A DNA stretch of 64,000 nucleotides from contig NC_034009.1 of NCBI RefSeq assembly GCF_000346465.2, positions 14,714,499-14,778,498 of the forward strand. The letters run 5' to 3'. The notes below the pieces were generated by a model, which ran no database searches, was not told the origin of the DNA, and was given only the letters and a program-made list of their open reading frames with translations. This document shows, one piece after another, positions 12,301 through 25,312 of the stretch; position 1 is the stretch's first letter, and every line of letters starts with the position of its first letter. This DNA is from Prunus persica (taxonomy: Eukaryota; Streptophyta; Magnoliopsida; Rosales; Rosaceae). The position numbers and the translations under genes were made by a program.

Positions 12301-13107
12301 ATCTTGGCCAAATCAATCCTTGCTTTCATGAATCTTCAAATTTTATAATTTTGATGGCATGCAACAGTGACTGAGTCCTGTGACTGTTTTTTTTGGTCTT
12401 GATGCTCGTGTTCACTTTCAGAAGCTTTTAGTTTGACATGTGAATAATACCACTTCATAATGCATTTTGTTGGTTTTCAGGATTCTGAAACAGCAATCGA
12501 ACAAGGATTGCTTTGTGGTGAAACTGTTAACCAGAAAAGATTGAGGGACAGTAATGATATATCTAAAGAAAAAAAGTTTAGCAATAAATGCCCTGTTTCT
12601 AGCCCTTACTCTGGTGATGAAACTCCCTTCGCGGATGACCAACAAAGGAGCAAGAATGGCGATAATTCTTGTAGTAGCTCACAGAATAGTCAGAACTCAG
12701 AAGTTAAGGACGCAGAAACTCTCAAAGAGGAAGCCATTGCTCGAATGAAATTAGACATGGAGGAGAAGAGATTCTTTTATATTCCACCGAGGGTCAACCT
12801 CAAAAGATTTGATTACCTTCACTATGTAAGGAAGAAGGATGAAGGTGCCTACACTTATGTTGCACATGCTGATTATTACATCTTGCTTCGTGCTTGCGCT
12901 AGAGTTGCAGAAGTTGAAATCCGGTGTATGCACATTGCGGTGTTGAGCTTCGAGAGGAGGCTGGCTTGGATGGAAAAGAGAATCAACCACTGCTTGCACT
13001 TGACCCCTCCTATTGTCTCATGCGAGTATTGTACTGGTGTGGTCCCAGAAAATACAAATACAGAAAATGATATTGAATCGATTGGATTTCCAGATTTGAA
13101 TTTATGA
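9359..13107 (+). CDS. TAF1B: TAF1B/RRN7-like RNA polymerase I initiation factor (MEE12-type), 718 aa
   Basis: Exons 9359-9911, 10217-11059, 11230-11363 and 12481-13107 join in frame, all with GT-AG introns. The product starts MSNSWICETCGNRELV. It has an N-terminal zinc ribbon with cysteines 7, 10, 25 and 28 (C-x2-C-x14-C-x2-C), as in Rrn7/TAF1B. An acidic stretch follows, then the segment VEGYYSEVRLRYVKGVQRMI that opens the cyclin-like region. The last exon carries a conserved-looking block, RFFYIPPRVNLKRFDYLHYV. In other eukaryotes this TFIIB-related factor recruits RNA polymerase I to the rRNA promoter in the nucleolus. The Arabidopsis counterpart I recall is MEE12, needed for embryo development. 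The protein ends in FPDLNL, which happens to resemble an EAR repressor motif. No damage was seen. The last intron (1.1 kb) carries a tandem repeat. Confidence 0.9.
11649..11980. repeat. 86-bp tandem repeat in TAF1B intron 3, about 3.9 copies
   Basis: Copies start at 11649, 11735, 11821 and 11907, exactly 86 bases apart. Each opens with ACTGGG(G/A)AGAGTGGT and contains CTTATGTTTACTGAT and CTATGGGTATTA. The last copy is the most diverged and ends near 11980. It lies wholly within the intron 11364-12480. Confidence 0.85.
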
Positions 13108-14598
13108 GTTTTATTTTTATTTTTTATATTTGAATATTACTCTTCTTTTTCCAAGGTACTATAGAGCATAGATGATAACTCACAATTGTCATGTCTTAAT
13201 GGAAAGAAAGAAAAATAATAATAGGGGCAAGGTCCACTTCACTGTAGCCAGGAAGTTCTTTATTCTAGCCGTAGCCATAATTAAAACGAAAGTGAAAGGA
13301 TAGACAGTTGGGAATGCGAATCTCTCCAGGAAGTCCTTTTTTCATACTTAATGTTTCAATTATAATTTTACTTTGAACTTTAAAAAGATATTAAATTCCA
13401 TTAGAGTTTTAAATAAGCCAAATGAGAATCTGACCCAAAAAAAGGGAAAAGCCAAATGAGAAATTCATTAATTTCCATCGTTTTGAAATTCCTTATTTTA
13501 ATAAGATGACCGTGTAAGTGGGGTATATTATAGTTAGTTAAGTTTTTTTATCTTCATTTATGTGAATTGAGGTTTAAAATCCCTAAATATTTAATGAAAT
13601 ATTTTATGTAAACTTCCATCTCCAAATTGCTTATATTATTAAAAAAAAAAAAAAACCCACACTACTAAAATCATAAATTTCTCTTATAATATTAATCAAT
13701 AACAACACGTAACGGTGTGAAGTTGAAATGAAAAGAAAAATTGGACCATTGACACGAGGCCTATAAAATGAAAAAATGGAAACAGCGGGCCAATAAGCGG
13801 TCAGCCAAATGCTGTAGCTGTCCAAATTACAAAGATAGAATAACCACCAGCACCAGCCCCGGAATGTGGAATGACGGGATACATACGTACAAACAAAGCA
13901 AGAGAGGCGGTAAGAGTTTGGTAATCAACGTTTGACTTGCCAAGCCACAGCCTGCCACCTTTTGTCCAAAGTCAATATTCAACTGTGAACAACACCCCTT
14001 GCCCTTCTTTTTGTTCTTTCCTCCTTTTATTATTTATTTATTTTTTATTCTCCCCTGTTACATCATAAGACATTTTTCAATTTGAATACGAATTCTATGC
14101 AACCAAAGAAGAAAAAAAAGAAGAAAAAAAGAAGAAAAAAAGAAGAAAGAAAGTGATTTTCAAAAAAGCACATTTGAGAAAGCAACAACCCAAGAAATTA
14201 TTGGAATTTGTTTTTATCCGTATATTATTCTAATTTTGTACGTTACAAGAGGAATCTTCAACGTTCAAACCATTTTCCAGTTTTTTCCTATCTAGCAATT
14301 ATTACAATATTTTGTTTAATTAGCGTATAAACTTAAAGACTGTATAAAAATAAAGTATACGCAAGCAGCATACTTGGTTGACTTTTTTTACAAGTGTGAT
14401 TAAATTGTTGTACAATGACGAGTACTCTGATTGAATGATTAGGTGGTGGCTTTTTGGAAGGTGTCAAATTCAAATCAAAGACGTTTGACTGGTCTTTGAA
14501 AGCTAATCTATTCCACCTCTTCTAGATTAATCAGAGGCATTTTTGCTGATTTGGGTTGAAATCAGCAGATGGGTTGATGTTATTTCTTGTGATTGTTT

Positions 14599-14601
<3 letters not shown>
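13108..14601. other. Spacer with a purine-rich tract
   Basis: No gene is supported. A purine-only tract built from GAAGAAAAAAA units lies at about 14107-14154. The remainder is AT-rich flank, probably including the promoter of the MACPF gene. Confidence 0.45.

Positions 14602-14648
<47 letters not shown>
14602..14648 (+). repeat. (GA)n microsatellite in the MACPF 5' leader
   Basis: About 23 uninterrupted GA units end directly at the ATG at 14649. GA/CT repeats are common in plant 5' leaders, and length changes here would alter the leader but not the protein. Confidence 0.9.
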
Positions 14649-14652
<4 letters not shown>

Positions 14653-17600
14653 AAATGGAGGCTACCCAGAAGCCCATAGAGGTGAGGGCCTTGGAGGCTT
14701 TGGGGCAAGGCTTTGATTTGAGCAGTGATTTCAGGTTGAAGTTTTCCAAAGGGTTGAATGGAAGTGATGGGAGGTTGGTGGTGCTAAACGAGGCTAATAA
14801 GAGAGACATTGTGATTCCTAGTGGTGGAGGAGTAACAATTCATGGAGTTCCTGAGGATATTCGATGCGATAAAGGGGATAGAATCCGGTTCAAATCCGAT
14901 GTTCTTGAGTTCAATCAGGTGACAGCTTCATTCTTTCTTTATTTAGTTTTCGAATTTTGCTGCTTTGTGTTTGATTGTGGTGACCAAGTTGTCAATTTCG
15001 TGGCAAAATCATGATTCATAAATGTGTGTTCCATACTGTTTTGTCTGTTTAAATTTGGGTGCCCAGAAAGCTTTAGGTTGATTTCCTTAATTTATCAAAG
15101 CTAATTAAGTTGATTAGATTTGCTTTCGTAGAATCAACTGTCTAGTGGAAGCTATTTGAACTTGCTAGTTTACTGTGACTAATACTTGCTAAGAAGACCA
15201 GTAGGGATCAAAACACAGTCAAAGGGGACTGGTTTTCTGTTACAACTACAAGGAAACCAGGAAAATGAGAAGAAATCTTCTTCCTTAATTACAACTGCAA
15301 TCTATCGGGGAATTGGGGGAAAGAGTGCACCAAGTAGGGGAGGTGAAAAGGCAAGAGATAGGGAATTAAGATCCCCCTTATAAAAGTAAATCCTAATACT
15401 AAAAAAAGGCTAATCTTAACTGTATGAATAATGCGAGTAAAAATAAAAATTTACAAACAAATTAGAAACTGAAGGAGCCAGCTAGTTTACGCTTGAGTTG
15501 ACTAGAATCTCTTACTGCTGTATAAAAAGTCATGGATCAAATCTTGTAATTATTGTGAAGTTCGTTATCTGAGTATTGCAGTTAATTTTTTTATTTTATT
15601 TTTTGCCAAACTGAGTATTGCGGTTCTCTATTACTCAAATATCAAAACCAAACCTGACCTACACACTTATAGGATCATAGGAGAGACTTGTGGAAAAGTC
15701 ACTTGTGCTAGACTTTGGAGTGCTGCAGTAGGGAAAACCAAGTAGTATTGCTAAGGCAGATTATGTAATGGTAAAAATTAGACCGTGATGCATCAGGGCA
15801 ATAAGAAAGCAAGATGCAGCAGATGGTGTTTAAGAAGGCAACAGAATATGATGCTATGGGGAACAATTTTATTAGTAAAATAGATGATGGAGGTGATGAA
15901 AGTTAGCATGTTTGATTTGTAATCCTGATCTTTCCCTTCCTTAAATTCAAGTAAAAGGAGAAAGTTAAATGTACCTAAAATGTTTTATACCACAATGAAA
16001 GAACGTTTATTCTGTTTGTGTTGTAAGACATAGTTAACATTTTGATAGGAGTGTGGCATAGTTAAGGTGTGATCCCTATTATACTACATTAAGGATAAAA
16101 ATGTTTGCATGTGTCTCTGACATAGAGCAGCTTCCTCTGTGCGCGTCTCAATTTTGTTGTGGTTTAGGTATTGGGACAGAGGGTTTTGGAAGGATATAGT
16201 AAAAAAGCAAGTAGGGCAAAAATAGGTTGCTTGAAAGTCTGGACCAGCAACAATGCTTTATAATTTTCGAGTTGTTTTGGAGGTTACCTGAGGGTTAATG
16301 GATGTGGAAAATATTAAGGGTTTAGTTTTCCAATGGGGAAGAAAAGGTCTGGTTTGGGTTACTGAAAAGTAATTGACTTTATACCAAGGTGGAACAGCAT
16401 GAACAGTGCATATGAAATATAATAGAAACATTGTTTTTGAGGAAATAAGAATAAAGGCAAGAAGAATAAAGGAGGAAGAATCCCAGGCTTATATTCCTTC
16501 CATGAACCAAAACTCTCGCTTCATTAATTAAAAGTGACCAATTTATATGATTACACAGGTATTGTTATAGTGTTTTACCTTTTTTGTATAGGGTTAAGAC
16601 TGCAACCTCTAATTGGACTAAGGAATTAACTGAAAGGCTAGTATAATTGCCCAACAACTTCATTAGCCCCCAAAACCAATTTGCAATGGGTGGAGAGGTC
16701 GAAGACGTTATATATTGTGCAGCTTAACTGAGAATTCCTGATGTGGGATTCTGTACTTCCAACAGTATCCATACATGAAGTTGATACGAATGGAATACTA
16801 TTATTAAAATAAAAGAATGGAATACTTTGTTGTACTATGGTCAAGATGATTCAAGATGATTTTAGAAGTCGATTGACAACAAAAAGGGAAATTCTGCAAT
16901 ACAACCTTCTAATCCCCAGTCCCCTTTTGTTTTTTGGAAAGTTCTGCAATTCAATTTTGCATTGTGTTGTATACATGAGTTTGCCATTTTCAAACACTAT
17001 ATTAGGTTGCTCATAGGTATGAATGTACATACGATTTATTGGTTGATGTGTACAGCTTCTCTCTTGTTTGTCCTTTCCTTCTGTTTCTCTCCTTTCTCTC
17101 TTGTTTGGTGGGATTTTAATAAACTATATTTAAAGGGTCAATTATGTGTAAATAATTGATACTTCTACATGAAAAAGATCATATTTAAGCCTTACTTATC
17201 CTGTTGTTGTTTTGGTTAAAATGTTTTTGCAGATGTCTGAGCTACTTAATCAGAAATCTTCTGTACAAGGGAAAATTCCTTCAGGCTATCTTAATGCCAT
17301 TTTCGATTTAACTGGAGACTGGCTTCATGATGCTGCGGAAGCAAAGTATCTTGCTTTTGATGGTTTCTTCATTTCATTATACTATTTGCACCTAACAGCA
17401 TCTCCATTAAGTTTGCATAGCAAAGTACAGAAATCTGTTCCATCCCATTGGGATCCAGCCTCATTGTCTAGGTACTTTTTGTGAAGTTGAGATCTAAAGT
17501 TTTCTCTTTACTCCTTTGCACAATAGGAAACGTTTTCATATGAGGAAAATGCATAACCATGGAAAACATTTCATAAGAATCTATTGTGAAAGAAAGAAAT

Positions 17601-19336
17601 CTATATTGTTTGAATTTGATTTTAACAAGAGTAGAAGTATATTATGTGAAGCTCTCCGCCTGATAGTTGAAGCTTTTCGATTAGATGTCCATTTTTTCAC
17701 TCATTTATCATGGTATCGGAATCTGGTTGCAATTGGTCCTTCACACTGCAAGTCTCACCTCAACTCCAACATTTGTTGGCTCATAGAGCATTTGGGAACT
17801 GCAGAAGACTAAGCTTCTTCACCAACCTTTTGCCTGACTTATAAAGAACTTTTTGGATGAAAACTATTTCACCATTTCACCATTTGAACATTTGAACAAT
17901 TGATTATAGTCATTGAAAATAATAGAATAGCCCATGCATTTATGTTCTTGTTTCTTATCTAAATACACACACACACACACACACACACACACTTATATTC
18001 ACACACAAAAAAACCTTTGTTAATCATCCTTGGGTTTATGAGAATTATCACCAATTAAGCTGATAAGCTTTATAATGCAGGTTCATCCGTTCATACGGGA
18101 CACACATAATAGTAGGCATGGCTGTTGGAGGTCAAGATTTAGTTTGTGTCAGACAGAAATCTTCCTCACCAGTTCCTCCAGCTGATGTTAGAAGACATCT
18201 GGAGGATCTTGGTGATTTTCTATTTTCAGATGGAAGCCCTACTTTACTGCGGGGAAAAACAAGAGATGGCAAACATAAAGTATAGTGCTTAATCTTGTAA
18301 TTTGATATTTTGTACGTTTTTCTGCATGAATATAATTGATGAAGGCAACCATTTCTGTAGGTTCCAGATGTATTCGACCGTATTTTGCAGTCGAACACCA
18401 TGCAGTTAACCACTATTTCACAAACATCAAGCAAGGATGTAAGCAAACAGATCGAGCACTTTAATATGATGGACACCATCCTGGGCTGTGATTAATTTTT
18501 ATTTTCTTTATTTAACTTGGAACAGGGTCTTACTATCATTTGCTCAAAAAGAGGAGGGGATGTATTCTTGAATAGTCACTCCAATTGGCTCCAGACGGTG
18601 CTTGCTGAACCAGAAGCTATCCGCTTCAAGTTTGTACCTATTACTTCTCTTCTTACTGGGATTCCAGGCAGTGGCTATCTTAGTCATGCAATCAACTTGT
18701 ATCTACGTTGTAAGTTCTCGACTGCCCAACCAATGGTTAAGTTTTGCAGTTAGGGTTCATATTCATTGCACACCTTTCTGCTAGTACATAATTCCACCCA
18801 AAAGTCTTTCTTCTTGAATTAACTGTCAGTTAAAAGGTAATTTGTTGGGATTTTGGAAAAAGAAGTTGAGATTGAGATAATTATAGTGAATTCTGATAAG
18901 AGAAAAAAACGATTCAACCTTACACCTTGCTCCCAATATTGAGTATTTTAACCGGTCACAATAAGACTGACTTTTGCTTGAACTAGAAGGTTCACGTGAC
19001 TGTTAGGAAAATGATAATCGTGGCCTCTTACATATCGCATTACCTTTTCTTACATTAAATGGCTATATTCTTTAAGCATGTACCCAACAATGAATGACAA
19101 ATTTTCCTTGAGCTTGTTTACATCAATATGGGCATTTCATTGATCCACAATCCTCCTCTCAGACAAGCCAGCTCCAGAGGATTTACAACATTTCTTGGAG
19201 TTCCAAGTTCCTAGGCAATGGGCACCTATGTTTTGTGAGCTGCCTCTTTCACATCGACAGAAAAAGGCTTCGTGTCCTTCCCTGCAATTCAATTTAATGG
19301 GCCCTAAGATTAATGTTAGCTGTACACAGGTGCGTA

Positions 19337-19382
<46 letters not shown>

Positions 19383-21095
19383 CACATGCACAGACAGGAA
19401 TTTGGAAATTGATAGATTTTGAAACTTTGATTAATAAACTTAAAGTAGAAGAAACCCTAAATGATTCAACTAAACTTTGTTGCTAATAGAATAGGAATAT
19501 TGGCCTGCCGTTTGAGCATATATCTAGTAATTACAATTGTCAATGAAATAATCTGACTCAATAGTCAATAAGCTTTGAAGAAAAAAAGCCAACTCTGGAT
19601 TAAAAAAATAATTACTAAATGAAACCATGGACGGTTATTATTGGACCAGAAAGGTTTATTGGTTGGTTAGGAATCAATCTGTAATCTATAGTTGTGACGT
19701 CAGTGTGTCACATTATTAATAGCATACCAATTTTTAGTCCCATTACCAAAGTTGATCTGAGGATAGCTGCATGATCACCAAATCTTATCCATCTTTGATA
19801 GATTCTGTGTCGTATAAGCCAGGGTTCTCGTAGGTATGCATTCATAATTTCCTCATGCACGTTTTACTATTTCGTACAAAGAATATTTTCATGCCTTTTC
19901 TCCAAATACTGGATTGTCAAGGCTGGCATATACTGGCTATGTGCAAACATGCAATATCAGTTGGAGTGGGAATCGAAAGTTATTATAGATGCTGAATGGT
20001 GCCTCTTAAAATGGACATCCATATTTGATATAATTGCAGTGTGTGTTCAGAATCCTCAATCTGTTATTTTGGATCTCTTTGTACCTACAGTTGCACGTCA
20101 GTCTGACATCTTAAAATTCCGATGGGATCTTTGGGGCTTTCTTTAGCAGATTTGGTTTTGGCCCACAAAAAGGCACTCTTTCACAAACATGCACTAAAAT
20201 ACAGATTAAATTAACCTGCATGATATACTGTCATTATTTTATTTATCAACTTCTGGGGGGAAATCTTCATTTACGTTACTGCATTGGCTCTATTTACCTA
20301 TAAAAGCTTAGCAGTATACAGTTCAATATTTTATTATGGTATACTTCCTCAATTGGTTATGGTGGGTCTAATTTTCTGTCTATTCAGGTTTCAACTGGTC
20401 AAAAGCCAGTTGTTGGCCTACGCCTGTACTTAGAAGGGAAAAGAAGAAATCGGTTAGCCCTACATGTACAACATCTCTCAAGCCTTCCAAATACTATGGA
20501 TGTTTCTGTGGCTAACACCAGCACAACAAGGCCGTGCTGGTGGCGAGGTTCTGATGACTCTGAGTTGAGTGAACAATTCTTAGAGCCAATTAAGTGGAAG
20601 AGATACTCAAAAATCTGTTCATCCGTAGTTAAGCATGATCCCAACTGGTTGAAGGGAGATTCAAACGGTGTGTATATTGTAACTGGTGCACAGCTCATTA
20701 GCAAAGGGAAATGGCCCAAGACGGTACTTCACCTTCGTCTGCATTTTACCTACCTACCTAATTGTGGAATCCGGAAGACTGAGTGGGCTGCTGCGCCAGA
20801 GGCTTCACACAAATCAAGTTTCCTTACTAATCTGAGTACAACGTTTACATTCACTCAGCGGACAGTAACTGATCAGCAAAAGCAGGCTCCAGCTGCACTG
20901 AATTCAGGTGTGTATCCAGAAGGACCACCAATGCTAGATCGCTCAGCAAAGCTGCTTAAATTTGTAGAAACAGCTGAGGTTGTTCGTGGCCCGCATGATG
21001 CTCCCGGACATTGGTTAGTAACAGCTGCTAAACTAGTAAAAGAGGGTGGTAAAATTGGTTTGAATGTAAAGTTCGCGTTGTTAGACTATTGGTGA
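14649..21095 (+). CDS. MACPF domain-containing protein, At1g14780/NSL1/CAD1 family (614 aa)
   Basis: Seven exons join in frame: 14649-14918, 17233-17471, 18081-18279, 18361-18438, 18526-18709, 19163-19329 and 20388-21095. The protein opens with IEVRALEALGQGFDLSSDFR, the usual N-terminus of the plant MACPF family. The MACPF signature region FIRSYGTHIIVGMAVGGQD lies at about residues 171-189. The motif LTIICSKRGGDVF and the plant-specific C-terminal half (WRGSDD, FEVT-like segments, PGHWLVTAAKLV) follow. Its best-known relatives, CAD1 and NSL1 in Arabidopsis, restrain salicylic-acid-linked cell death. Overall it most resembles At1g14780, whose role is less studied. The length is normal and there is no break. 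Introns 1 and 6 are long and hold simple repeats. The start follows a (GA)n leader; a second ATG lies two codons on. Confidence 0.9.
17964..17992. repeat. (CA)n microsatellite in MACPF intron 2
   Basis: About 14 uninterrupted AC units lie inside the intron 17472-18080. Confidence 0.9.
19340..19380. repeat. (TC)n microsatellite in MACPF intron 6
   Basis: About 20 uninterrupted TC units begin 11 bases after the donor site of the intron 19330-20387. Confidence 0.9.
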
Positions 21096-24000
21096 ATTGC
21101 AGTTTGCTTTTGTACAATTAGAATGGAGAAAATAGTGGGTCAAAATTTCGTTGATTTTTTATTTCATTTCCACTTATTTGTAATTAATAAATATTGTAAG
21201 AATGTATGTAATAGGAAGGAGTGGTTACAGAGTAAAATTATATATAAGGTTTGACAAAATAGATTACAAACCAACAAAAGTCTGGCTTGGCTTTACTTCT
21301 GCTTTTTGCAACCAACTTAGAAATTCTAATGTAAACTCTCTCTGTTGTGAGAGTTCATTTGCACAATAGGCTTGGCTTCATGCCTCTAATAACCGTTCCA
21401 TTCCTCCATCAGATCAGGGAGATATGAAACACATTACTAATAATTGGACTAAATTTAAGAGAGTAAATTTTTCCTTTATCCTAAATTTTTTCCAACTTTT
21501 TAAATTCTGAACTGATGTGACGTACTCTCTTTTGGCAGAAGCATACTCGGTCTCATCTATTAAATTGATTCCTCATGGAGGATTTGCAAAACTAAATTTT
21601 GCTAATCTTTCAATAATGATGGATGCCCTTCTGCAGGCTTCTTATCCAGAACCAGAACAACACAAGAATTTGGCCACAATGTGCCAGAAGCTTTGGTTGT
21701 TCAAGTGTTTTGGAGGTTCTTCCTAAAGTTGTCATCAGCTCTTAGGAGGGTTTGATGTGGGCCTATCAGCACAATTTGCAGACTCTGGTTCTCTCTAAGG
21801 TTTTTTCATCAAATTTTATTGATTTAATGATTTAACAACAGCCAACGCGATCTAACCTAGTAAAACATCGCCATCAAAAAGAATGATTTAGCAGCTTATT
21901 GAACTCTAGGAACACTGGAAAAATTTGGTGGTTAGTCCATGATATTTAATTCCTGCACATCATCGTTTTTCTCATATTCGGTTAGCACGTACTTATCAAG
22001 AGGTCAATTATGCCGTTGATGGTGATAACTTGGTATTTTGGGACATGACATTTAATCCTTTCTATCATTTGGCAACATTGCTTTCCCTCAGTAGTTAATC
22101 ATACATATTATTGATTGATCATGCACCTAATTCTGGCTTTTCTTAGGTCCCACTTATAATTTTTATTGTTGACATAAAAAAAATTTCTCTAGAGTATATT
22201 TTCTTGGAAAATATACTTCATTCTTCCCTCTCCTTCCTTAGTAAGTAGTAACTTTACATTTATGCCAATTGCAGTATGATATTTGTGTATCTCTTTTTAA
22301 AGAAGGAGTATCTCTTTTTAAAGAAAGAGACAAGTAGTATCCGATTTTCCGATTTTGTTTTAGGGGCGATGTTTATATATAAATCCAACAAATATTTAAC
22401 ATTTGTGATATTAAGTTTTTGTCTCACCACATGGCATGGAAATGAGAGGTTTATTCCAGGTGAGAGGAGGGCATGGAAATTATATAATGATAGTGTCATG
22501 TCATGTAATCATCAAAAAGCCTTGAAGGGCTGCGTGAAATAATTCGGTTACTTGCAAAGTGCATTGCTAACCATGATTGCTTGTCTGGTCAGCCGTCACC
22601 AAGAATAATGCTATATAGCACAAAAGTAGTCATGCATGCATATTATGCATAGATGCATATGCATGCTTATATGCATGCTTGAGGCAGCAACCATGCCGAA
22701 ATCATAGTCGTCTTGTTTTTATTGAAGGCATATATTGGTGTACATTTTGTTGACCATACCACATTTTTGATGATATATCAGCAGCTGTAAAGACTTGAAT
22801 GACAATTCGTGCAAATACATTATCTCATGTCTGTCATATGCATTGTTTACGATAAAATTAAAAATTATTTAACAGAGTTAACGGGGTCTACCATAATAAA
22901 AAAGGGTCTTGAATTTGACGCAAGATTGAATTTAAAGTATTGTCCATCTTAACCGTTGGACACTTATCTCTGTTACACTTGTTCTAACACATGAAGAAAT
23001 TGAACTCTATATTACACAAATCATTAGATAAAGCATCTTCTACAATGGAGCTAATGTCGAGATTTTTTACCTCAAACATTTTGAAGAACCAATTCTTTGC
23101 TACAACTGATGCTAAATTCAGGTCATATGTACATTGCTTTGGTTTTAAGTAGACCTTGCTCATGCTACCAAACAACTCATGCTCTTAACTAACATTATCA
23201 TTGTTGAAGTGGTTTCTGAACAACTAAATGAAGCCCTCAAAACAGTGGGAGATATTGAAATCAATGTTTTATTAATGGTTATAACTGAGGGTGTGAATGT
23301 ATTCAAATAACAAAAATTGTACAATTTTTATTTATTTTAGGAAAAGCATAATTTGAGAGAGGAAGAAAGAAAGAGATGATGATAAAGATTATAAGAAAGT
23401 TGATCCTTTAGTGTTCTGTTGTTAATTACTTTATTATCACACACCGGATTCAGGATTTTAGTCTACTCTGGGTCAAGGGTGTGTGACAGAGATAGTCTTG
23501 TAGCACCTGATCTCTGTTCTTCTTGTCCCTCCTGTTGGCAGAAGCATGCATTCATGTTATCATATCATGACATGACAAAAGAAGGGTCTGCAATTTGGAC
23601 CACCAAAAAAAATAAAATTGAGATAGCTTTTGAGCGCAGTTTGCTCTGTGAAAGCACAAGTAGTAGTTAGTTAGAGGTTAGATTTATTTATAATCACATG
23701 GGGTTCACTACTTTAATGTCATTCTCATCCCTTCAGGAATTAACTTATCAATTAGATGTTGAGAGGCATCTTTGGTGGGGAATGATACTCACTACCAGAA
23801 CTTAATCATAATATCAAACAAATAAAGGAAAATCAGAAAGTTAGAGAAGAAATTAAAGGAAGTTTGCTTTTTTCAGCTATACAATTATAAAAAAGAAAAA
23901 GGAGAAGAAATTAATTATATTTAAAAAAAGAAAAAGAAAAAGAATAAGCGCATATGCATGCCTTGTCATATGGCAGTGCTTTCTCATTGAATAAAAATAT

Positions 24001-24178
24001 GGATTGCATTGTGCCAAGTATGATTACAAGATACAACATTATTCACTGAAAGTGCTCATTTGAAGCATTTAGTACCAAACCCAAAGCTGACAAGAAAGTA
24101 CAAATGGAGAGATACACTAATTAAACATGACCATTTGATTTTGATGACCAAGCCAATGCTCATAACAGATGGAAAGTT
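21096..24178. other. Spacer between MACPF and RhoGDI genes
   Basis: No gene is supported over about 3 kb. A 69-codon frame at 21517-21726 has no recognisable domain or start context. A cluster of overlapping ATGCAT/CATGCA motifs lies at 22631-22680. An adjacent direct repeat of TATCTCTTTTTAAAGAA lies at about 22288-22326. The end of this stretch should include the 3' untranslated region of the RhoGDI gene. Confidence 0.4.
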
Positions 24179-25312
24179 TCAAGAGGATTTTGGCCAGTTC
24201 TTCTGGATTTCAAAGTAGTAACTCATGTCCAAGTAGCATTTTCCATCATCATCCAGAAACTGAAACAAGAAAATTAAGAAAATTATAAATAAAAAAACAT
24301 AAATAAAAAAAAAAAAAAAACCAATGTCAATGAATTAAGCCTTACTTTTGTTCTCACACAATACCAGCCCCTGGCAAACATGCTTGAAGGGACAGTTTCT
24401 TCTTCAGTCTCATATGTATAAGGATCTTGCCTAGGGCTAAAAGTTCCAAGCATTCTTTTTGAGTTGTCCACTGTCAAAATTTTTTGAACAATTAATCTTA
24501 GTAATTTTTGTGATTATATTATACAACTTTGATTTTAATTATGAATGTAAATTTATTTATTTTTACCTCTGACACCAGTCTTCCACACTGTATTGGTGTA
24601 CTTGAGGCCTGAGACTATGTTTTTGGAGACAGTAAATGTAAACCTGATGCGGTAATGGCATCCGTCTTTGAGTGTGAAGAGGCTGCTTTTGGGTTTGTTT
24701 GTGAATGGAATTGGGAGGACAAGATCCGGCCGGCCCCGGCACATGATTGTGAGGCTTAAGACCTTCACTTCTGGTTCTTTGCTCTCTGATATTTAGGAAT
24801 TCCAAACAATAATTAATGCAAACCCAATTGAGAAAAAAAAGAGCAGAGAAAATTAAATACCTCCAGCAGTAGAGAGATCAACACTCCCAAGAAGTTGTTC
24901 CTTCCATTTCCTCAAACTCTCATCATCCTTAGAAGAATTATTATATATGTGAATGTGATGAATTGGACAACATTAATGAAAGACTTAATTAAAAAAAGAA
25001 GGAAAAAAAAAAAACAGAAGAAAAGTGGACACATACTTTATCTTTCTCAAGCTGCTCCTTGAGAGAAAACTGAGGGCCAAGGACCAATTCCTTTTCAGAT
25101 TTCAATGCGGCAGCCTCATCATCCTCTTCGTCTAGGTCACCCTCCTCCGCATTATGTTCATCACCTTCGGGAAGCTGGCTTAGGCTTGGTTGATCATCAC
25201 CAAGTGCAGCCGTGTTTTTCATGTCATCATTCTTAACTAACTCCTCTTCCTCCCTTTGAGAACTGAAAGTAACATCTTTGGTTGCAGAGATAGCTCCCAC
25301 GGCAGCCGACAT
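24179..25312 (-). CDS. GDI1: Rho GDP-dissociation inhibitor (255 aa)
   Basis: Five exons on the minus strand (25037-25312, 24861-24927, 24567-24785, 24346-24470, 24179-24259) join in frame with GT-AG introns. The first ATG of the family-like sequence (MSAAVGAISATKDV) is taken as start. The N-terminus is acidic and disordered (EEGDLDEEDDEAA at about residues 45-58). The Rho-binding helices include the LKEQLEKDKDDESLRKWK region. The immunoglobulin-like fold that buries the prenyl group follows (SLTIMCRGRPDLVLPIP, LKDGCHYRIRFTFTV, PRQDPYTYETEEETVPSSM, GWYCVRTK), ending YYFEIQKNWPKSS. It extracts GDP-bound ROP GTPases from the plasma membrane and holds them in the cytosol. The Arabidopsis member SCN1 focuses root-hair outgrowth. 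Family length is about 220-250 residues, so this copy is complete. Confidence 0.94.

Noticed and set aside
21517..21726. 69-codon plus-strand frame downstream of the MACPF gene
   Set aside because: It has no recognisable domain, partner exon or promoter context, and its length is within chance for this region.
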